DNA of 64,000 nucleotides from Oscarella lobularis (taxonomy: Eukaryota; Porifera; Homoscleromorpha; Homosclerophorida; Oscarellidae). Position 1 is the first letter of the stretch; each line of letters opens with the position of its first letter. The stretch lies in the NCBI RefSeq assembly GCF_947507565.1, contig NC_089176.1, positions 2,170,001 through 2,234,000 of the forward strand, read 5' to 3'. This document shows, one piece after another, positions 11,901 to 24,676 of the stretch. A model generated the notes under the pieces. That model was not told the origin of the DNA. It was given only the letters and a program-made list of their open reading frames with translations, and did not search any database. A program made the translations under genes and the position numbers.

Positions 11901-14110
11901 TTGCCGGATTGATTCAGTTGCTGTACTATGACAGTGTTTCTATTACTATTGAATGGACACTATTCCGCGATCCTGATTCCGCCTTGACAGACATGGAGTT
12001 ACATTTCAACACAGTCGGGTTAAGTGACACTGTTCTTACTTCAGTCGCCAGCAAGCAGTACACTTACTTTCCTCCGGACGGAACGTATGTGATTGGAGCT
12101 ATATACAACGTGTCCGCCAAAGCGCTGAGCACCGTGGGGCTCAAGTCTCCCGCTGTCATTGAAACATATAACTTTAGCCAGCCTCAATCCTCACTTGACT
12201 CCAGCTACTGCTGTAGCATCGAGCTTTCTCTTGATAACGTCACCCTTACGACGACGTGGAGTTGGCGATACGAACTTGATGACGAGTCGACTCGGCTTGG
12301 ATACCGCTACAGATACAGCATTGGCACCGTTCCCGGAGGAACTCAGATCCTTCAGTTTACTTACGTAGGCACAACAAGAGAAGCTGTCTGTTCCGATTGC
12401 GTGCTCTTGCAGGGTGCAGAATACTACGTGACATTGCACGCCTCGACGGACAATTTTCAGACGTTCTCCAGCGGTCAGTCGAAGCCGTTCTTAATTGACA
12501 CGACGCCTCCATTTTCCGCTGGACCAGTGCTAGATGGACTGACAAGAGACAAAGATTATTATGCAATCAATGAAAGTTTTACTGCTACATGGATCGGCTT
12601 GCACGACCCAGAAAGTTCAGTTCAGTACTGCAACGTCTCGATTATAGAAGAAGGAATTGGGTCGATTGTGTGGACAATGGACAATAACCCGTTTCCCAGC
12701 GTGTCGGGTTCCGTTTCGGTGTGGATTCATGCGCATACGTATCGCACCAACTTTCTTTGCGTTTCTGGAAATGGGCTTTCGTCCGAAAAAGAATCTGATG
12801 GATTCACAGTCGACGAGACGCCTCCTGCTATCGGAACTGTAACGATGGAGATCCTCAATAACTGGCGACGTCTTGTCAATATATCGGGATCTTGGTCGCG
12901 ATTCAGAGATGACGAGAGCGATATCGCTTCTTACGGTTGGTCGCTCGTAGAAGCCGGAGAGAATGCAAACGAGCCGTTTACACTTGTGGGAACTGAAACG
13001 TCTTTCACAGCTACGGCAAACCTGACAGCAGGAGCCTGGTACCAGGTGATCGTGATTGCAACAAACGGAGTCGGCTTGCAGTCCAGCGCTACGTCTCCGG
13101 CGACGGTGTACGACTTGACAAAACCGATTGCATCGTACGTATACGACGGCGATCTGAGCTACGACGTCGACTACGTCGTTTCAGCGATAGGATTTTCGTC
13201 CACGTGGGATGCAATGACCGATCCTGAGACGGCTATCGTCGACTGTTTCTGGTACGTTGGAAGAGAACCGAACGGCTCTAATGTTCTCTCTCCTCAATCG
13301 GTTGACGTGGGGTCTGGTAGTGGTAGATGCGATGATTGCTTGCTAAGCAACGGCGTAAAGTACTATTCCACGCTTACGTGTTATAACGAAGCGGGACTAC
13401 AGGCTGTTGTTTCGTCCGATGGTGTGCTCGTTGATTTCACGCCGCCCATTGCGAGCAGGGTCTACAGTGGGAAAGGGAGATCTATTCACTTGCAGTATCA
13501 GTCTCACACAGATTCGACCGACTGCACTTGGGAAGAATTCAGCGACGAAGAAAGCGAAATTGATACATATACTGTATGCTTAGGTCAGGTGAAAGGCAAT
13601 TGTTCCGAAGGTAAAGCAGACGGGTTGCCCTCCAATGTTACTACTTGGACTCTCTCTGGTCTGAATTTGGAAGACAAGAAATATTACTTTTGCACCGTTA
13701 AGGCGCAAAATCGAGCTGGACTCAATCAAAGTGCTTCGTCCGACGGCGTCAAAATTGACAAGACGAAGCCGATTGCTGGGACTGTTGTTGACAGTTCCGA
13801 TGGCATATCGTCTTGCAGGTCAGATAATTCTACTACCATTGTTACGTGGTCTCATTTCCACGACTTTGATTCTGACATCGTTGAGTACGAATGGGGAGTG
13901 GGAACAATGAAAGGAACTGATGACGTCATTTCGTTCGAATCAGTTGGTCTGAAGGAGACTGCAACAAGCAATGCTACAATGCCAATTGGAATGGTTTACG
14001 TTTCTGTGAGAGCAACAGACGGTGCAGGATTGCAGGTCGTGGGCGTGTCTGACGGAAAACTTGTATACGAGTTTGGTGAAGTTCCACAAGGTTGTGTTTT
14101 GTTTCAGTGA
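5981..14110 (+). CDS. Giant secreted TSP1 / Cys-rich / FN3-like repeat protein, copy 1
   Basis: Five exons: 5981-6062, 6114-6379, 6427-6681, 6746-6988, 7040-14110 (2,638 aa). Introns are 47-64 nt; all but the first are phase 0. Signal peptide (FCTLLLLCSRLCFVIAANC), then a thrombospondin type 1-like module (CRMTEWTPWSYTYQV...KRHFRQR). About 400 residues of Cys-rich repeats follow, with the pattern CNDGNLCTKDDQC..GTC.G seen several times. From about residue 490 to the end run some 19-20 FN3-like repeats of ~105-115 aa. Each starts VDxTPPxxGxVxDG, then W..F.D.ESxI..Y.W..G, then YY.TV...N.AGL....SDG. No transmembrane segment or GPI signal is seen at the C-terminus (VPQGCVLFQ), so it is predicted to be fully secreted: matrix, adhesion or defence are all possible. 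The 7-kb last exon has no intron. The exact family is not recognised; the repeat resembles FN3/Ig-like repeats of other invertebrate secreted proteins. Confidence 0.85.
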
Positions 14111-14690
14111 AGGGGCTTAGAAAAGTGAGACTATGCATGTGTTTCTTTCCTTTAGTCATCGTCAGTTGTGTGTGTATCAGTACATGTATGTGGTAGGTGT
14201 TGTGAGAAATGCATTTATCTATACGGGAAGTGCAGACAACGTGGAGACGAGAGGAGACGTTCCTGGAGCGGCACAGCGACGCCTACCAGTAGAACAGAAG
14301 CAGAAAAGGGAAGAGAAGAAGCAGAACAGAAGCGAATCGTCGAAAGTGTCATTTAGGATAGACGAGACGATCAATAGACCATGGAAAGCGCCCTGCGGGA
14401 CTCGGCCGCCTTCGAATGCAACTACAGTGCCGTCTGCCTTGATTATTTCATGGATAAGACTCAGATGGGGCGAAAGAAAGCTGCGTTTTCACCTAGTGCT
14501 TCGTCCTTCCCGGATGATCAAGTGAACTCCGTTTTCCATTGTTCACGTTCCCCTTCCCGTTCCATAGTACTCGGTGATTAAAATAGCGCAGAACGTAGCA
14601 CTCAGTGTCGTTGAACGTTTTTATTAAGAGACGAAGCAGGCTGCTGTACACTGGCACTAACCAATTCGAATCGCGCCTACAGGTTTTCTT
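14111..14690. other. 3' flank of giant secreted gene copy 1
   Basis: No long ORF. It matches 24677-25283 with many indels. A 66-codon frame at 14381 has a partial counterpart at 24959 (shared ALRD.AAFEC and MGRKKA.FSPSA.SFPD), but the frames part afterwards. I read it as UTR or flank rather than a gene. Confidence 0.45.
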
Positions 14691-14835
14691 CGATTCAGTC
14701 GCGTAACTTAGTTCCAGAATTGATCCGGTTTGTTCAACACTGCGTCCGCTTCCGTTCTCTCGTCTGATAGCCTTCGTGTGACGCTTGAGAAAGAGCAGAC
14801 GCGCAGGATAACCCCAGCTACCCATGCCCATTGCT
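14691..14835 (-). pseudogene. Truncated exon-1 stub of the lipid-transfer gene
   Basis: Reading leftwards from about 14831, the sequence matches exon 1 of the lipid-transfer gene (3968 down to 3798): MGMGS start, then TKAIRRENGSG, VEQTGS and LELSYATES. Deletions within the signal-peptide part break the original frame. It stops at the segmental-duplication junction, with no splice donor and no exons 2-3. It is a relic carried along by the duplication, although its old promoter region (14836-16554) is still there. Confidence 0.85.
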
Positions 14836-16554
14836 ACACAAGCTAAAAATCAGAAATTAAGCCTGAATTCAATGTAGTGCCTTTGCTGCTAAGAAAAACC
14901 GGATGCATCGACGCGTGCCATCACTCACACCGCGAATTGGAACATGCACCAGCTAAACAAGTCTTTTTCGAATGTGCTAGCTAGTAAAGCAGATAAATAA
15001 TATTTATGATAAGGCAGATAGCTTGCAAAGAGCGTAAGAGACAGAGAAAGCATCATTGAAAAACTGTCCTCGCGCCCGTTAATTGAATAAGAAGCGTAGG
15101 TCGTTAGAGCGAAAAGTCTACCGGTTTCGTTTTCTCTTCCTCTGCGGAAACTAGTTGCCGAGCAAGCTAGCCACTTACTTGACTGCGCTAACAATGCGTG
15201 CGAACGAATCTCTGTAGATCACGTAGCCTAGTGTTAGGGCTGAATAGAACGGCAAACTGATTTGAAAACACAAAGCGGTCTAGTTCAGTTCGCCTTAGGT
15301 ATTGCACACGTTACCCGGGGCTCTATTCCGATAGCAAACAGACCGGATCGGCTTTTGTCTGAATGCGGGCGCTTTTGTCCTATAGAAACCGGAAGTTCGT
15401 TTGCAGAGGTGCTCAACTATCTTGGAAACGGGAGGAGTACCTGTTACGCTCAGACAATAGAAAGGTGAAGGCTTTTAGACAAAGAGCTACTACGAAGGCA
15501 ACAATAACGTGGCCCACCGAAATTCTGAGAGGTACTAATAGGGTTCAAATCTCGTGCATGCAGCAGTTTTTAGTTCGATCGGTCTGGGCTACCAGCACTG
15601 CGTGATTCTTTAGATCCTAGCTGGCGTGTGACGTGTTATTTACTCCCGTGCAGTTCAGGTTTACCTTTGTAGTCCGAAAGAGTTTTGGCGAGCACTGGGG
15701 TTTCGCTAAGGTCTTTCGCCTGCAATCTAGCGAGGGTGTAGAAGTATTTCCGGTCACGCTATTGTACTTGGAAGGGTGCGAAAGTGCCGCCACATTCGCG
15801 TAATTGTTCTCGTCATTTTTTTTGAGTGATCGTTTCTCGAGCTTTTCACGGCCAAGAGAGATGCCTGTAGACTAGTGTGAGACTCGCTACAACTACTACA
15901 CCTACGTATAGACGAAAGCGATACATTTTGTGCTAGGGTCGTGATTGCTTGAGGAATCGCATTGCTGCAGGTAGTGGGATTGCTTCCTGAATTGGGAGTG
16001 TGTGTGCTTTTCGATGCCGCGTTCCGCAAACGTGCCGGAACTACAGTATGCGTATTGTTGTTTTTAGTAGATCCGGCTTTTGTTCTTACTTTCTTTCAAC
16101 ATCATACTGGAAGAAGGTGGGCGAAAGCGTCATTTTTTGAAATCGAGAACACTAGTCTTGGTAACTGCCCAAAGTGCTTAGCACAAAGCCGGTTGCATGC
16201 GAGCAGCTATGAGGAACATTACTCACGGCCCGCGTGGTCCATACAGACTCCAGAGCTTCTAGCCGAAAAGCCTGTGACTGTCGTGAGAATGTATCTTGTC
16301 GCAAAAGCACCATTGGCTACGATGCCTAAGGCTGTGCTCTTGGGGTTTGTATTCTACTACTTGAGGGCCAGAATTATACAGCGTTAGCTTGCATATGCAA
16401 CCTCTGCTAGTCTCTGTCTGTCAAGTGATTACTAATAATAGAAGTCTTCTGCTCTAATTAATTAGCTCATCTTACGACGGTAATTTACGCAAATTACATC
16501 ATACAGCAGAGCTGCCTTTAACATCCAACTGACACAAGTTTCTCGTTTTTTAGA
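14836..16554. other. Upstream region of giant secreted gene copy 2
   Basis: Diverged copy of 3969-5980. No supported gene. Differs by the ~80-bp insertion around 15830-15911 and by lacking the 105-bp doubling and the 5273 hairpin. Presumably contains the promoter for the copy-2 gene at 16555. Confidence 0.5.
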
Positions 16555-19500
16555 ATGCCTCCGAACACGTACGAAATTTTGTGCGCTTTGTTCCTGCTTT
16601 GCTCTCATTTGGGCTTTGTGATAGCGACTGAATGTTCAAGTAGGCTATTTGTTTTCAGCTGGAATCACAAATTTTTTATTTAATTTATAGAGGATTGCAC
16701 GGTTACCGAGTGGACCCCGTGGAGCTACTCCTATCAAGTTGGATTTTCAGTCTGGGGCGCAGAAAAGCGTCACTTCAAGAAAAGACATATACTTGAGTAC
16801 AATTACGGAAGTGGGGCTGCTTGTCCGTCGCAGGAAGTACACGAAACCGTTACCGATACTCCGTGCAACTCAATTATCCCCATCGGCATTTTTCATTTTG
16901 CTCGTTTCTCTGCCTTTGATAAAGCAAGAGTAGCGGCTAAAGGACCACCATCCTGTTTGGTATGTCTTGTCTCTAGCGCAATATATGCACACTGACAATC
17001 TTCCGCTTTTAGGAACATGTCTGCAATGTTCAAATTGGTGATTATATAGGTGAGCTTAACAGCGACGAGAAATGCGACAATGACATGGAAAGTGATAGCA
17101 ATGACACTTGTACGAATGAGGTTGGCTCTTGCTGGGGCACAACGTATTCTTGCCTTCCATGCGAGTATCAAGACGGCATATCTTGCACGCGACTGAGCGA
17201 CTCTTGCATAATAAATTCGGTGTGCTATCAAAACTCTGAATTGAATCCGGACAACCAATGCCGAGTACGTTCGTTTTGAATTCCTGCACGTTTAAAACAA
17301 TTCTTGTTGCAGTGGTGCGACGTTTGCGCCGACGTACACGCATGGACCGACATGAACGGACAGATGTGCAACGATGGGAATCTTTGCACGAAAGACGATC
17401 AGTGTCGCGACGGAACTTGCGAGGGCACGTCCTTTTCGTGCGAAGCATGATGCGAAGAATGCGCAGGCGACGGATGCAATGTGAAAGACGGATATTGTTT
17501 TATTGACAGCACGTGCTTCACCGACCAACAAGCCAACCCAAATAATCAGCAGTGCCTAGTAATGATAAATTAAAATATAAGCCTTCCGTGTTCTAGCTAA
17601 TTGCGTTACAGATATGCGACTCTTCATCGTCGCAGGTTGTCTGGACGTCGAGGGATTCGACGTGCGACGACGACGACTTGTGCACGTACGATGACCGATG
17701 TCAAACTGACGGATTATGCGAAGGCGTTTTGTTGTCTTGCAACCTCCCGTGCGAGTCGTGCCATGGCACTAGCGCTTGTTATGTTGAAGGCTGCATAATA
17801 GATGGCATATGCGGTTGCCTGATCGCGGGCACGTGCTACAGGGAAGGAGTCGAAAATCCGGAGAACCAATGCCAATTCTGTCACACCGGAAGCAGCAGAA
17901 CGGCTTGGACTAATTACGCTGACGGAAAGGAGTGCAACGACGGCGAACCTTGCACGAGAAATGATAAGTGCTACTTTCAATCGGCAACATGCGCTGGGAC
18001 AGATTTCTCGTCTGAGCCGGCGTGTACCGAACTAAGTCCTTGTGTCAGTGAAACATACTGCAACGGAAATGATTGTAAACCTATTTTCTACGACTCGAGC
18101 CAGCAGTGCTACACAAATACGGACTTCTGTGACTATCCAGACCTGTATTGCAGCGGAAATCACGCCGAATGCCGCTATTGCATAACCGATGAGCTGTGCA
18201 CGTCTGTTACGCCTGAGAATTCTCCTAAGTCAGTACCAGGTGTTGATTTGAGAGTAGCAAGAATTTTTGTTTACAAGACGGGAACGTCGGATTACCTCGA
18301 CGTAGTTTACGCCCCCAACGGAAACGGTTATCTAATGTTGACAAGTACCACGGAGATTAAACTAAGATTTCAGAATTACACTGTGCCTTGTGATGACGTA
18401 ACGCTTTATTGGCAAATAGTTACGACCACTACGGGAGACGTTGTCTACTCTCAAGTTGACGCAGCGAGTAGTGATGGAACGTTGGACATCGAAGTGGCAT
18501 TGATGTTGGAAAACGGCGGCGAATACCGAATTCTTGTAGACGCTAGAAACGTTCGAAATGTCAGTTCGTTCGATCAGTCTGAAGACATTTTGGTGGATGT
18601 GACTGACCCTCTTATCGGAGACGTTTACGATGGAGAAAGCGGCGGAGACAGAGACTATCAAGCCAGTACCACGTCTATTGCCGCTCACTGGGACGCGAAT
18701 TCGCTAATAGACGAAGAAAGCGGTCTGAACACGAGTTCGTATCAGATCGCTGTGGGAACCGTTGCCGGTGGCACCGAGATCAGCGACTACGTCTACGCCA
18801 ACGTAATGAACGGGGAAGTCGCTGGCTTGGATCTCCAAGACGCTGTAAAGTATTTTGTCACACTAAAGGTGTACAATTTAGCCGGACTCGTTTCTACTCG
18901 GTCGTCGAATGGCGTCACGGTTGACATCACCCCGCCTGTACTTGGAAAAGTCACAATAGTTAACAACACGATCGACACAAGTGAAATATATTACATAGTC
19001 CATCCGACGAGAAGGGTAGTTGCTGTACTCGATGGCTGCGAAGATCCTGAAAGTGGCATATTAGAAATCGGATATCGATTCTGCGCTGAGAACGTCAACG
19101 ACGCCTCCGACACGTCTTGCAACGACGATCGTGTCTACGACTGCCCAGATCCAAATTCGTGTCTACTTGACATAGAACTTCTCGTGTACGAAGACAGCGA
19201 AATACTTGACGACGACGTCCTGATCTCCGGTTATTCTTACACGTTGGTGCTCATTGTTGTCAACGGCGCAGGAGCCTCTCGCTCTCTCTTTTCCAACGCC
19301 GTTATCGTTGATTATAGTCCACCAACAGCTGCCACGGTGCTTGATGGCGTTTCCGCAAATGCCGAAGTGGACTTTCAAGCCGACAACACGTCAATTCGCG
19401 CTGTGTGGTTTGGCTCCAGCGATCAGCAAAGTTCTCTTGACTATTGCCAATTGGCTGTGTTTCAGGATTATGGCTTTCCGGGCGAGGAAATTGTTTCGCC

Positions 19501-22500
19501 ATTTGAAGACGTATCGTTCGAAGGGCAGATGACAGTGACAAACCTCGTGCTTCAAACGGGAACACGATACTATCCCGTTCTGCTGTGTTATAACAAGGCA
19601 GGTTTATTCACCGCTTCTCCTTCTGATGGGGTTTTAGTTGACGCCTTTCCCCCCACACCAACAGAAATAAAAGATATTCGCTACGAAGAAGACTTGCTGA
19701 GCGAAGGAACAGATGAGGATTTCCAGGCATCGCTAGATGGAATCAAATCAAAATGGAAAGTATTTTCGGCCGCCAGCGGTCTGGAATTCTGCAATTGGTC
19801 ATTGAACGAAGGCGAATCGACACCGATTCCCCCGTATAGCTCGACTTATACTTTAACGACGCAGTTGGACGAAGGTGGGTTCTACTTTGCATCGGTGCAA
19901 TGCACTAGTTTCTCTGGACTTACAACTACTGCTATGTCAGATGGAATGACGCCTGACAGCACAGAACCGCTTCCCGGAAAGGTTTACGACTTGTGTCCCG
20001 ACTTTTGCGGAGTCGATACGGACATTTCCTACTCTTCTAGTGCCGACATTCTACGCTTTCGCTGGGAAGACTTCGTTGACGACGAAAGCGGTATCGACTA
20101 TTATGATTGGAATTACGACGAGGAATGTAGCGGATTTTTTCTTCTGCTTCAATTTGAGAACGTAGGTAATCAGACCCAGGCTACAGCCAACGTTGCTCTC
20201 GTCCAGAACACTGTCTACTGCGTCACGGTTCGCGCTGTGAACCGCGCTGGGCTGAAAACGGAGAGCAAAAGCAACGGCGTGCACATCGATCACACTCCAC
20301 CGACTGAAGTCGCAGTAAATGACGGCACGAGCTCTACCACGGACATCGACTCTCAAGACAATAGCACGTCCGTTTCAGTTACGTGGTCATTGATCACAGA
20401 CATGGAGTCGTATATCAGCGACCTAGAAGTCGGACTTGGCACTGAACCGAATGACGCTGACACCGTACCCTTGACGCCCATAGGAAACGAGACGACAACG
20501 TTCACCTTTCACGATCTCAATCTCGAAGTAGATCAAGTGTACTTTGCCAAGGTTTGCGCAACGAATGGCGCTCGATTGACGACGTGCGTTCACTCAGACG
20601 GCGTATTGATTGAAGCTCCGCCTCCGTTTTGGGACAGCGGCGTCGAAATCGGTGTTGTCCCGCCTCCTATTCGCTATCAGACCAGCGACGGGTTTCTCTC
20701 TTCTTATTGGTACAAGTTTCCGACGACGGGACAGCCCATTGAACAATTTGCGTTTGGGATAGGAACTGCAGAGTTCGAAACAGATGTCATGGAATACCGT
20801 AGAGTTGGAACCAATCTTTCTCACGGTGCACCCGTTCATCTTATGAATGGAGGCATGTACTATGCAACTGTGAAAGTTTCCTACAGCTCTGAGGGCGAAC
20901 AGAAACCTGTTTCTTCGTATGGCGTTATTGTTGACACTACGCCTCCGATTGCGCCTCAAACCGTTTCAATTGGTATAGTTGGCGGAAATGCCGTTGAGGC
21001 TTCCTGGACCGACTTTGAGGAAAGAGAAAGTTTTGTGCGATACTACAAGTGGGCTGTTGGTACAACGTTCTGTGGCGCAGAAGTGCACCGCTTCACCAAC
21101 ATAGGTAGAAAAACGAACGCATTTCGAAAAGTCGATTTTATTTCCGGTCTCAAGTATTATGTCACTGTTGTAGCGTTGAATAGCGCTGGGCTGACATCGA
21201 CGGCCTGCTCCAAAGGCATTCCATTTGACGGCAGTCCGCCCGTTATTGGAACTGTGCGAGATGGACCAGGCAAAGACCTCGACTATCAATCGTCTGAGAA
21301 GTCGGTGGCTATAAACTGGCGCAAATTCACCGATAGCGAAAGTGGAATAAAGCAATGCTTTGTTGGAATTGGTACCAGTAGCGACAACGCCGACGAGTTA
21401 GAATTCAAAGAGGTATTGCCTGATATCACCTTCTATGAATTCACAGGCGTTGATCTGAAACCCGGAACAAAATATTTCTTTCTTGTGAAATGCCTTAATG
21501 CTGTTGGCCTTACCTCACAGGGTTCGTCTGACGGAGTCATAATCGACGCTTCTCCACCTACGACAGGCACTGTGACTACGTTACGGTATCAGTCATCTGT
21601 CAGCGAAATGCAAGCGCGATGGGAGAATTTCTCTGACTCAGAAAGTCCTATCGATAGGTATTTATGGGCGATTGGCAGTCAAGACAATGAAGGCGATGTA
21701 CTATATTTTCAAAACGTTTATCTGAATGAAGATGCTGCTGCCACTAGGCTGTCTCTTGTCGCTGGAGTGATCTATTACGTTACTGTAGAGTGTTTGAATA
21801 GAGCCGGTCTGTCGATTAAAGCAGTGTCAGACGGACTAATTGTCGATACGTCTCCGCCTAACCACGGAATCGTTTACGATGGTGGAAATGGCGATATTGA
21901 CTGGCACGACAGTACAACTGGTATAGAGTCGCATTGGTCAAATTTTGATGATCCTGAAAGCGATATCGTCAATTACAAGTGGTATCTTGGAACATATAAA
22001 GGCGGGTGCCAAGTGGCATCCGTTTTCAACATCGAGCCAGAAACAACATATTACAACTGTTATCAGTGTGTTTTCCTAGTTGGCCAGAGATACTATATAA
22101 CTGTTGTCGCTACGAATGGTGCGGGACAGAAGGTGAATAGCTCTTCCGACGGTTTCACGGTCGACTTAACCGCACCTACTTCCGGAATACTGTCTGATCC
22201 TAAATGGATTTCAAATGACGTACTTCAGTTTATGTGGACCGGAGGCAAGGATTACGAGAGCGGGCCGCCCGAGTGCGTACTTCACGCAGTGAGCGAGGAA
22301 GGCACCTCCACTACGTATCAACTACGAAATACCAGCGGCGGCATCGTCTTCGTCGAAAAGACGTACCTACCAGAAGCTGTCGAATTAACCCTGTCTGTGA
22401 ATTGCACAAATCGTGCTGGCCTTTCAAACTTGTCTTCGCTGATATCAGTGGATGCATCGCCGCCCGTTGCCGGATTGATTCAGTTGCTGTACTATGACAG

Positions 22501-24676
22501 TGTTTCTATTACTATTGAATGGACACTATTCCGCGATCCTGATTCCGCCTTGACAGACATGGAGTTACATTTCAACACATTCGGGTTAAGTGACACTGTT
22601 CGTACTTCAGTCGCCAGCAAGCAGTACACTTATTTTCCTCCGGACGGAACGTATGTGATTGGAGCTATATACAACGTGTCCGCCAAAGCGCTGAGCACCG
22701 TGGGGCTCAAGTCTCCCGCTGTCATTGAAACATATAACTTTAGCCAGCCTCAATCCTCACTTGACTCCAGCTACTGCTGTAGCATCGAGCTTTCTCTTGA
22801 TAACGTCACCCTTACGACGACGTGGAGTTGGCGATACGAACTTGATGACGAGTCGACTCGGCTTGGATACCGCTACAGATACAGCATTGGCACCGTTCCC
22901 GGAGGAACCCAGATCCTTCAGTTTACTTACGTAGGCACAACAAGAGAAGCTGTCTGTTCCGATTGCGTGCTCTTGCAGGGTGCAGAGTACTACGTAACAT
23001 TGCACGCCTCGACGGACAATTTTCAGACGTTCTCCAGCCGTCAGTCGAAGCCGTTCCTAATTGATACGACACCTCCATTTTCCGCTGGACCAGTGCTAGA
23101 TGGACTGACGAGAGACAAAGATTATTATGCAATCAATGAAAGTTTTACTGCTACATGGATCGGCTTGCACGACCCAGAAAGTTCAGTTCAGTACTGCAAC
23201 GTCTCGATTATAGAAGAAGGAATTGGGTCGATTGTGTGGACAATGGACAATAACCCGTTTCCCAGCGTGTCAGGTTCCGTTTCGGTGTGGATTCATGCGC
23301 ATACGTATCGCACCAACTTTCTTTGCGTTTCTGGAAATGGGCTTTCGTCCGAAAAAGAATCTGATGGATTTACAGTCGACGAGACGCCTCCTGCTATCGG
23401 AATTGTAACGATGGAGATCCTCAATAACTGGCGACGTCTTGTCAATATATCGGGATCTTGGTCGCGATTCAGAGATGACGAGAGCGATATCGCTTCTTAC
23501 GGTTGGTCGCTCGTAGAAGCCGGAGAGAATGCAAACGAACCGTTTACACTTGTGGGAACTGAAACGTCTTTCACGGCCACGGTAAACCTGACAGCAGGAG
23601 CCTGGTACCAGGTGATCGTGATTGCAACAAACGGAGTCGGCTTGCAGTCCAGCGCTACGTCTCCGGCGACGGTGTACGACTTGACAAAACCGATTGCATC
23701 GTACGTATACGACGGCGATCTGAGCTACGACGTCGACTACGTCGTTTCAGCGATAGGATTTTCGTCCACGTGGGATGGAATGACCGATCCTGAGACGGCT
23801 ATCGTCGACTGTTTCTGGTACGTTGGGAGAGAACCGAACGGCTCTAATGTTCTCTCTCCTCAATCGGTTGAGGTGGGGTCGGGTAGTGGTAGATGCGATG
23901 ATTGCTTTCTAAGCAACGGCGTAAAGTATTATTCCACGCTTACGTGTTATAACGAAGCGGGACTACAGGCTGTTGTTTCGTCCGATGGTGTGCTCGTTGA
24001 TTTCACGCCGCCCATTGCGAGCAGGGTCTACAGTGGGAAAGGGAGATCTATTCACTTGCAGTATCAGTCTCACACAGATTCGACCGACTGCACTTGGGAA
24101 GAATTCAGCGACGAAGAAAGCGAAATTGATAGCTATACTGTATGCTTAGGTCAGAGAAAAGGCAATTGTGAGGAAGGCACAGCAGAAGGGCTGCCCTCCA
24201 ATGTTACTACTTGGACTCTCTCTGGTCTGAATTTGGAAGACAAGAAATATTACTTTTGCACCGTTAAGGCCCAAAATCGAGCTGGACTCAATCAAAGTGC
24301 TTCGTCCGAGGGCGTCAAAATCGACAAGACGAAGCCGATTGCTGGGACTGTTGTTGACAGTTCCGACGGCACATCGGCTTGTAGGTCTGACAATTCTACT
24401 ACCGTTGTTACGTGGTCTCATTTCCACGACTTCGATTCTGGCATCGTTGAGTATGAATGGGGAGTGGGAACCGAGAAGGGAACAGATGACGTCATCCCGT
24501 TCGAATCAGTTGGTCTGAAGGAGTCTGCAACAAGCAATGCTACAATGCCAATCGGAATGGTTTACGTTTCTGTGAGAGCGACAGACGGCGCAGGATTGCA
24601 GGTCGTGGGCGTGTCTGACGGAAAACTGGTATACGAGTTTGGAGAGGTTCCACAAGGGTGTGTTTTGTTTCAGTGA
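16555..24676 (+). CDS. Giant secreted TSP1 / Cys-rich / FN3-like repeat protein, copy 2 (in-frame TGA in exon 4)
   Basis: Five exons match copy 1: 16555-16639, 16691-16959, 17013-17264, 17313-17558, 17612-24676 (7,917 nt in total, the same as copy 1). Signal peptide, TSP1 module (CTVTEWTPWSYSYQV), Cys-rich repeats and FN3-like repeats are in the same order. The oddity is at 17448-17450. A 3-nt insertion relative to copy 1 turns GCA-TGC into GCA-TGA-TGC, an in-frame stop in exon 4. Downstream, the 7,065-nt last exon is fully open and about 95% identical to copy 1 in protein. Exons 1-3 are far more diverged (roughly 60-65% identical). It may be a young pseudogene, a gene that skips exon 4 (246 nt, phase 0 on both sides), or an assembly error. 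Read-through or selenocysteine is less likely. Confidence 0.75.

Larger units (their letters stand above)
3798..14690. repeat. Segmental tandem duplication, unit 1
   Basis: From the GATTCAGTCGCGTA inside exon 1 of the lipid-transfer gene to just after CACTGGCACTAACCAATT and CGCCTACAGG. The same order of sequence follows directly in unit 2: lipid-transfer exon-1 stub, shared upstream region, giant secreted gene and 3' flank. Direct orientation, head to tail. Confidence 0.9.

Noticed and set aside
14381-14581. Small plus-strand gene after each giant gene (partner at 24959)
   Set aside because: The first ~40 residues look related between copies, but the frames then separate through non-triplet indels. 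Better explained as duplicated 3' flank.
17448-17450. Selenocysteine at the TGA of giant-gene copy 2
   Set aside because: The codon is an added triplet beside the Cys codon aligned with copy 1, not a replacement; no SECIS-like structure was recognised in the 3' flank. Not excluded by computation.
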